A stretch of DNA of 64,000 nt from CAVSRC01 sp963798195 (GTDB lineage Bacteria; Pseudomonadota; Alphaproteobacteria; Rhizobiales; Kaistiaceae). The notes under the pieces are model-generated. The model saw nothing but the letters and a program-made list of their open reading frames with translations. It made no database searches and had not been told where the DNA came from. This document shows positions 58,769 to 64,000 of the stretch, piece after piece. Within the stretch, counting starts at the first letter, position 1; every line of letters starts with the position of its first letter. The position numbers and the translations under genes were made by a program. The stretch spans positions 248,001 through 312,000 of the forward strand of contig CAWCSF010000005.1 in the NCBI GenBank assembly GCA_963798195.1. Reading direction: 5' to 3'.

Positions 58769-59146
58769 ATGAAATCTCCGGCAAAGACTGACGACCTGGT
58801 CGAACGCATCCGCGGGCTGCTGCCCAGGGGCGACGTGCGCGAGCAGAAGATGTTCGGCGGCACCTGCTTCATGCTGAACGGCAACATGGCGGTGGGGACG
58901 CTGCGCGGCGAGATGCTGGTGCGCGTCGGCAAGGACGGCAACGACGCCGCGCTGAAGAAGCCGCACACGCACCCGATGGAAATGGGCCGTCCGGCGCCGG
59001 GCTACATCATGGTCACCGCCGAGGGCACGCGGCGCGACCGCGACCTCAAGGCATGGGTCGACGTCGCGGTGGCCCACAACGCGACGCTGCCACCGAAGAA
59101 GGCGAAGGCGCCGGCCACGAAGGTCAAGGGAGGCAAACGAACATGA
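58769..59146 (+). CDS. TfoX/Sxy N-terminal domain protein
   Basis: A 125-residue protein consisting of a TfoX/Sxy N-terminal domain (REQKMFGGTCFMLNGNMAVG, VRVGKDG, GYIMV) plus a Lys/Ala/Pro-rich tail. Stand-alone TfoX-N proteins are common in alphaproteobacteria and are not linked to competence. Its stop overlaps the next gene's start (ATGA). It is divergent from the HxlR regulator, which probably controls this pair. Confidence 0.9.
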   Translation: MKSPAKTDDLVERIRGLLPRGDVREQKMFGGTCFMLNGNMAVGTLRGEMLVRVGKDGNDAALKKPHTHPMEMGRPAPGYIMVTAEGTRRDRDLKAWVDVAVAHNATLPPKKAKAPATKVKGGKRT

Positions 59147-59538
59147 CGCAAATCCTGATCGCGGCGCTGGTCTACATCGTCGGCACGTTCCCGCTCGCCT
59201 ACGCCTGGCACCTGACGGTGTTCAAGGAGCGCTACCACGCGCTGAAGATTTATCGCGACGACGTCATCCCCCTCTTCGGCCTTTCGGCGATGGCCATTCA
59301 GGGCGTGCTCTTCGGCATGATCTACGTTTGGACGATCGCGCCGATGGAAGCCGGCTGGCTGGCCAAGGCGGCCATCTATGCCGCGTTCGGTGGCTTCCTC
59401 TCGTGGAGCTTCACGACGATCGCCACGGTGGCCAAGAGCCCGATGACCTCGCGCAGCGAATACTTCGCCATGGAGACCGGCTTCACCGCGATCCAGTGGA
59501 TCCTCGTCGCCGTGATCACGGCGCTGGTGGTAGGCTGA
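59143..59538 (+). CDS. Small four-TM membrane protein (DUF1761-like)
   Basis: A 131-residue inner membrane protein with four hydrophobic segments (about 3-25, 47-68, 75-97 and 110-130). The first has the charged-residue gap YAWHLTVFKERYHALKIYRDD in the loop after it. I assign it loosely to DUF1761-type membrane proteins. It is coupled to the TfoX-like gene by a four-base overlap. Confidence 0.72.
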   Translation: MTQILIAALVYIVGTFPLAYAWHLTVFKERYHALKIYRDDVIPLFGLSAMAIQGVLFGMIYVWTIAPMEAGWLAKAAIYAAFGGFLSWSFTTIATVAKSPMTSRSEYFAMETGFTAIQWILVAVITALVVG

Positions 59539-59621
59539 CGGCGCTCAGCCTCCGTACACCACCAGCAGGTCCTCGGGATGCGCGGGACATCGGATTTGCG
59601 GTCGGATTTCGGGTTGGCGAC

Positions 59622-60440
59622 CTAAGCCGCGGCAGGCAGCGCGCGGATACGCGGCACCAGCACCACAGCGAGCAGGACGAGCGCCCCGATAACGAGGACC
59701 CCGCTTTCGCCGCCAACGTACTCCAAGGTCGTGGGGTCGTCCGCGCTGGTGAGTTCGTCGAGAATGTTCCACGTCATGTTGAAGGCGCCGTGCGCCAACG
59801 CAACCGGCCACACGCTGCCCGTCCACAGTCGGAGATAGCCGTAGAACACGCCGGCAAGCGTCAGCGTGATCAGGAAGAGCGGCACGCTGACAATCGGGTT
59901 GCCGGCGGCGTGGTAGGAGTCCGTCGTCAGCATCAACGGCAGGTGCCAGACGCCGTGGAAAAATCCAACGATCAGCATCGCCGGAAGCGCGCCGTAGCCG
60001 AGGAGCCTTGGCAGCATGTATCCGCGCCAGCCGACCTCCTCGAACAAGGCAAACGCACTGTCGACGATAAGGCCAATGAGAATGCCGATGACGGTGGCGA
60101 CGATGCCGCGCTGCAGTTCAATCGGATTGTAGCTGGCAAGCGGCGTCGCCCACAGGATCAGGTAGCAGACGACCAGGACCGCGGCCGAGCCAAGGATCGC
60201 GAGCGGCCAGCCCTTGAGGCCGGCGCGCGTCAAGCCGAGATCCACCCACGCCTGCTTGCTCGCGCCGTCGCGGGTCACGACGAACAGCATCGCCAGCACG
60301 CCGAGCGCCGGAGTGAACATGGTGACCTGCGGCGGTGCTTCGCCGATCATGCCGGCGAACGCGAGCACGAGGAACGCCAGGACTATTGTGATGACGTAGA
60401 AGATCGCGGCCTTTGCAGGCCCGCCTAGCGCACCGGACAT
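59622..60440 (-). CDS. CPBP family intramembrane metalloprotease
   Basis: A 272-residue membrane protein of the CAAX protease/bacteriocin-processing family with about eight membrane segments. Catalytic motifs: EEVGWRGYMLP (EExxxR), FFHGVWHLPL (FxxxH) and AHGAFNMTWN (HxxxN-type). ATG at 60440 follows GAGGCGG; a longer reading to 60545 lacks support. Such proteases often process exported peptides, but no partner peptide is nearby. Confidence 0.88.
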   Translation of the reverse strand: MSGALGGPAKAAIFYVITIVLAFLVLAFAGMIGEAPPQVTMFTPALGVLAMLFVVTRDGASKQAWVDLGLTRAGLKGWPLAILGSAAVLVVCYLILWATPLASYNPIELQRGIVATVIGILIGLIVDSAFALFEEVGWRGYMLPRLLGYGALPAMLIVGFFHGVWHLPLMLTTDSYHAAGNPIVSVPLFLITLTLAGVFYGYLRLWTGSVWPVALAHGAFNMTWNILDELTSADDPTTLEYVGGESGVLVIGALVLLAVVLVPRIRALPAAA

Positions 60441-60570
60441 ATGCCGCCTCAGCCCAACCCTCGATGCCCGCAGACGGCTTACCATCGCGCGAATCACCTG
60501 TCGCTGGAAGATGAGATTGATGAGCGGCGGCGGATTAGCCGCCAATCACGCTGGCCGCCATGCGCGCAGC

Positions 60571-63500
60571 TTAGGCCGAGAAGACGACCAGCAGGTCCTT
60601 CGCGTCGATCTGGCCGCCGGCCGTGACAAGCACTTCGGCGATGGTGCCGTCGCGCTCGGCGTGGAGCGCGGTCTCCATCTTCATCGCCTCGATGGAGAGC
60701 AGCACGTCGCCGGCCTTGACCGCCTGACCGGACGCGACGGCGAGCGTCGAGACGACGCCTGGCATCGGCGCCGCGACGTGGAGCGGGTTGCCTTCTTCGG
60801 CCTTACGGCGCGCCGCCTTGCCGCCGGCGCCATGGGCGCGGTCCGGCACCTTGGCCATGCGCGGTTGGCCGTTCAGTTCGAAGAAGACGCGGACGTTGCC
60901 TTCCTCGTCGGTGTCGCCGATCGCCTGGGTGCGGACGATCAGTGTCTTGCCCTTCTCCAGTTCGACCGGGACTTCCTCGCCGGCCGGCAGGCCATAGAAG
61001 AAGACCGGCGTCGGCAGCACGCCGACCGGACCGTAGGTCTCGGCGGCCTTGGCGAAATCGGTGAAGACCTTCGGGTACATGAGGTAGGAGGCGAGCGCGC
61101 GATCGTCGATCGCGGTGCCGGCCTTCTCCTCCGCGTCCTTGCGCTCGGCGTCGAGATCGGCGGGCGCGAGCAGCGAGCCGGGGCGCACGGTGATCGGCTT
61201 CTGGCCCTTGAGGATCTTCTTCTGGATATCCTTCGGCCAGCCGCCCGGCGGCTGCCCGAGATCGCCGCGCATCATCTGCACGACCGAATCCGGAAACGCG
61301 ATGTCGCGGTTGGGATCGGCGATATCGGCCGGCGTCAGATCGCCCGCGACCATCATCAGCGCGAGGTCGCCGACCACCTTGGAGGACGGCGTCACCTTGA
61401 CGATGTCGCCGAAGAGCATGTTGACGTCGGCATAGGCCCTGGCGACTTCGTGCCAGCGCGCCTCGAGGCCGAGCGAACGCGCCTGCTCCTTGAGGTTGGT
61501 GAACTGGCCGCCCGGCATCTCGTGGAGATAGACCTCGGACGCGCCGAAGCGGAGGTCCGACTCGAAGGCGGAATACTGCGCCCGCACCGCCTCGAAATAG
61601 AACGAGATCTGGCGGATCGCGACCGGATCGAGCCCGGTGGCGCGGTCGGTATCGGCGAGCGCTTCGACCAGCGAGCCGAGACACGGCTGCGAGGTGAGGC
61701 CCGACATGGAATCGATCGCCGCGTCGAAGGCGTCGACGCCGGCCTCGACCGCGGCGAGCACCGAGGCGGACGAGATGCCCGACGTATCGTGCGTGTGGAA
61801 ATGGATCGGCAGGTCGGTCTCGCCGCGCAGCGTGGAGACCAGCTTCTTCGCCGCGGCCGGCTTGAGCAGGCCGCCCATGTCCTTGATGCCGATGATATGG
61901 GCGCCGGCCTTTTCCAGCTCGTGCGCCAGGCCGACGTAATACTTGAGGTCGTACTTGGCGCGGTCCGGATCGAGGATGTCGCCGGTGTAGCACATGGCGC
62001 CTTCGCAGAGCTTGCCGGCCTCGCGCACCGCCTCCATCGAGACGCGCATGTTCTCCACCCAGTTGAGGCAATCGAACACGCGGAAGAGATCGACGCCGGC
62101 GTCGGCCGCCTGGGCGACGAAGAATTTCACGACGTTATCGGGATAGTTGGCGTAGCCGACCGCGTTGGAACCGCGCAGCAGCATCTGGAGCAGGATGTTG
62201 GGCGCCTTCTCGCGGATATCGGCGAGCCGCTCCCACGGATCCTCGGCGAGGAAGCGCATGGCGACATCGAAGGTGGCGCCGCCCCAGCACTCCAGCGACA
62301 GCAATCCCGGCAGCGCCTGCGCATAGGCCGGCGCGATGACCGTGAGGTCGTGGCTGCGCATGCGCGTGGCGAGCAGTGACTGGTGCGCGTCACGCATGGT
62401 GGTGTCGGTAACCAGCGCGCGCGTCTCGGCGCGCATCCATTTGGCGAAAGCCTCCGGCCCGTCGGCGTCGAGACGCTGCTTGGTGCCGGGCGCCGGCGAA
62501 ACGTCGAACGACGGCGCCGGCACGACCAGCATTTCCTTGGCCGGCCGCGGACGGTTGCGCGTGTCGGGATGGCCGTTGACGGTGACGTCGGCGATGTAGG
62601 TCAGGAGCTTGGTGGCACGGTCCTGACGCTTGACCGACTCGAAGAGCTCCGGCGTCTCGTCGATGAAGCGCGTCGTGTAGCTGGCGTCCTTGAACGCCGG
62701 ATGGGCGATGATGTTCTCGAGGAACGTCAGGTTGGTGGCGACGCCGCGAATGCGGAATTCGCGGAGCGCCCGGTTCATGCGCGCCACCGCCTCCTGCGGA
62801 TCGGGCGCCCAGGCGGTGATCTTTTCGAGCAGCGGATCGTAGAAGCGCGTGATCACCGCGCCGGAATAGGCGGTGCCGCCATCGAGGCGGATGCCGAAGC
62901 CGGTGGCGCCGCGATAGGCAGTGATGCGGCCGTAGTCCGGGATGAAGTTCTGCTCCGGATCCTCGGTCGTGATGCGGCACTGGAGGGCGTGGCCGTTGAG
63001 GCGGATTTCGCCCTGGCGGGGAACGCCGGAATCCTTCTCGCCGATGGCGGCGCCCTCGGCGATGCGAATCTGCGCCTTGACGATGTCGATGCCGGTCACC
63101 TGCTCGGTGACGGTGTGCTCGACCTGGATGCGCGGGTTGACCTCGATGAAATAGATCGCACCGGTATCGGCATCCATGAGGAACTCGACCGTGCCGGCGC
63201 CCCGGTAGTTCGCGGCATGGGCGATGGCGACGGCGTAACCGCAGAGGTCCTGCCGCTTGGCCTCGCCGAGATATGGCGCCGGCGCGCGCTCGACCACCTT
63301 CTGGTGGCGGCGCTGCACCGTGCAGTCCCGCTCGAACAGGTGGACGATGGAGCCGTGGGCATCGGCGAGGATCTGCACCTCGACGTGGCGGGCGCGCTGC
63401 ACCAGCTTCTCGAGATAGACCTCGTCCTTGCCGAAGGCGGCCTTCGCCTCGCGTTTGGCGGCGACGAAATCGCGCTCCAGCGTCGCCGCGTCCGGGATGA

Positions 63501-64000
63501 CGCGCATGCCGCGCCCGCCGCCACCCCACGATGCTTTCAGCATCACCGGGTACCCGATGCCGTCGGCGATCTTCTTCACTTCCGCGATGTCGTCGGGCAG
63601 CGGCTCGCTCGCCGGCATGACCGGCACGCCGACCGATATGGCGAGGTTGCGCGCCGAGACCTTGTCGCCAAGCTTGCGCATGGTGTCTGGCGACGGGCCG
63701 ATGAAGGTGATGCCGGCGGCGGCGCAAGCCTCGGCGAATTCCGGGCTTTCCGACAGCAGGCCGTAGCCCGGGTGGATGGCGTCGGCGCCGGATTCCTTCG
63801 CCACGCGGATGATCTCGGGGATCGACAGGTAGGCGGCGATCGGCCCCAGCGTCTTGCCGTCGGGCATCTTGCCGATCTGGTAGGCCTCGTCCGCCTTGAA
63901 GCGATGGAGGGCGAGCTTGTCCTCCTCGGCGAAGACCGCGACCGTGCCCCGGCCAAGCTCGTTGGCGGCTCGGAACACGCGGATGGCGATCTCGGACCGG
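60571..64000 (-). CDS. pyc: Pyruvate carboxylase (5' end outside window)
   Basis: Biotin-dependent, ATP-driven carboxylation of pyruvate to oxaloacetate. The window holds nearly the whole protein: the biotin carboxylase domain (GGGGRGMR glycine loop, EVNPRIQVEHTVTEQVTG), the carboxyltransferase domain (RDAHQSLLATRMR, GGATFDVAMRFL, HFHTHDTSG with metal His) and a C-terminal biotinyl domain with the biotin Lys in SIEAMKMET. It lacks only about a dozen N-terminal residues; the frame reads RSEIAIRVFRAANELG up to the edge. An internal GTG at 63978 is not the true start. Confidence 0.97.
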   Translation of the reverse strand, partial: RSEIAIRVFRAANELGRGTVAVFAEEDKLALHRFKADEAYQIGKMPDGKTLGPIAAYLSIPEIIRVAKESGADAIHPGYGLLSESPEFAEACAAAGITFIGPSPDTMRKLGDKVSARNLAISVGVPVMPASEPLPDDIAEVKKIADGIGYPVMLKASWGGGGRGMRVIPDAATLERDFVAAKREAKAAFGKDEVYLEKLVQRARHVEVQILADAHGSIVHLFERDCTVQRRHQKVVERAPAPYLGEAKRQDLCGYAVAIAHAANYRGAGTVEFLMDADTGAIYFIEVNPRIQVEHTVTEQVTGIDIVKAQIRIAEGAAIGEKDSGVPRQGEIRLNGHALQCRITTEDPEQNFIPDYGRITAYRGATGFGIRLDGGTAYSGAVITRFYDPLLEKITAWAPDPQEAVARMNRALREFRIRGVATNLTFLENIIAHPAFKDASYTTRFIDETPELFESVKRQDRATKLLTYIADVTVNGHPDTRNRPRPAKEMLVVPAPSFDVSPAPGTKQRLDADGPEAFAKWMRAETRALVTDTTMRDAHQSLLATRMRSHDLTVIAPAYAQALPGLLSLECWGGATFDVAMRFLAEDPWERLADIREKAPNILLQMLLRGSNAVGYANYPDNVVKFFVAQAADAGVDLFRVFDCLNWVENMRVSMEAVREAGKLCEGAMCYTGDILDPDRAKYDLKYYVGLAHELEKAGAHIIGIKDMGGLLKPAAAKKLVSTLRGETDLPIHFHTHDTSGISSASVLAAVEAGVDAFDAAIDSMSGLTSQPCLGSLVEALADTDRATGLDPVAIRQISFYFEAVRAQYSAFESDLRFGASEVYLHEMPGGQFTNLKEQARSLGLEARWHEVARAYADVNMLFGDIVKVTPSSKVVGDLALMMVAGDLTPADIADPNRDIAFPDSVVQMMRGDLGQPPGGWPKDIQKKILKGQKPITVRPGSLLAPADLDAERKDAEEKAGTAIDDRALASYLMYPKVFTDFAKAAETYGPVGVLPTPVFFYGLPAGEEVPVELEKGKTLIVRTQAIGDTDEEGNVRVFFELNGQPRMAKVPDRAHGAGGKAARRKAEEGNPLHVAAPMPGVVSTLAVASGQAVKAGDVLLSIEAMKMETALHAERDGTIAEVLVTAGGQIDAKDLLVVFSA

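Noticed and set aside
60511..62379. A 622-codon open frame on the plus strand opposite pyruvate carboxylase
   Set aside because: Antisense shadow of pyc with repetitive Arg/Asp/Val composition.

Overview
The window reads as one contiguous, GC-rich chromosomal stretch of an alphaproteobacterium, most likely of the order Hyphomicrobiales (Rhizobiales). Support comes from the gene order ftsE-ftsX-ydcF-plsC beside a zinc-ribbon gene, hpt, a TIGR02302 gene, lysA, lptM and argH with divergent tlpA; the adenosyltransferase-etfB-etfA-hydroxyacyl-CoA dehydrogenase operon; pyruvate carboxylase; and several membrane-anchored GGDEF proteins. I see no rRNA or tRNA gene, CRISPR array or insertion sequence.

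Layout. 0-5.2 kb: acyltransferase, YdcF protein, FtsX/FtsE, zinc-ribbon protein and hypoxanthine phosphoribosyltransferase. 5.1-15.4 kb: TIGR02302 membrane protein, then a three-gene cassette of exported proteins (papain-like protease with DUF4384-like tail, OmpA-like protein, caspase-like protease), then lysA, lptM, argH and tlpA. 15.4-18 kb: two tandem diguanylate cyclases, the second frameshifted. 18-22.2 kb: an operon for a HIG1-type protein, cob(I)alamin adenosyltransferase, rhomboid protease, EtfB, EtfA and 3-hydroxybutyryl-CoA dehydrogenase. 22.3-29.7 kb: short-chain dehydrogenases, YihY protein, receiver protein, AEC transporter, GluQ, AlkA-like glycosylase, an esterase and a holin-like/YqjD-like envelope pair. 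29.8-36.6 kb: MacA/MacB-type tripartite exporter parts, aldo-keto reductase, an HtrA-like protein that has lost its catalytic residues, a membrane protein and an HNH endonuclease. 36.7-42.4 kb: EAL protein, rpmF, mtgA, ispA, a 43-residue membrane peptide and a DUF389 protein.

Accessory region. 42.4-46.4 kb differs in character. It begins with about 400 non-coding bases packed with perfect hairpins. After a VOC protein come an XRE-type regulator, a small basic protein, a 34-residue peptide gene, a SagB/ThcOx-type dehydrogenase and a second XRE regulator. The peptide plus SagB unit looks like a minimal RiPP-type peptide-modification locus without a YcaO cyclodehydratase, and is the best candidate here for an undescribed system.

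46.7-64 kb returns to housekeeping and signalling genes: a Cys-rich exported repeat protein, ispG, a Fur/Zur-type repressor, 3-hydroxybutyrate dehydrogenase, a FIST sensor with a PAS-GGDEF-EAL protein, macro-domain and extensin-like proteins, an ArsR/SRPBCC unit with twin palindromic operators, HxlR/TfoX genes, a CPBP protease and pyruvate carboxylase, which runs off the right edge.

Three reading-frame anomalies stand out: the second diguanylate cyclase, the holin-like protein, and hpt, which reads into the convergent gene. Each could be real or a single-base sequence error.
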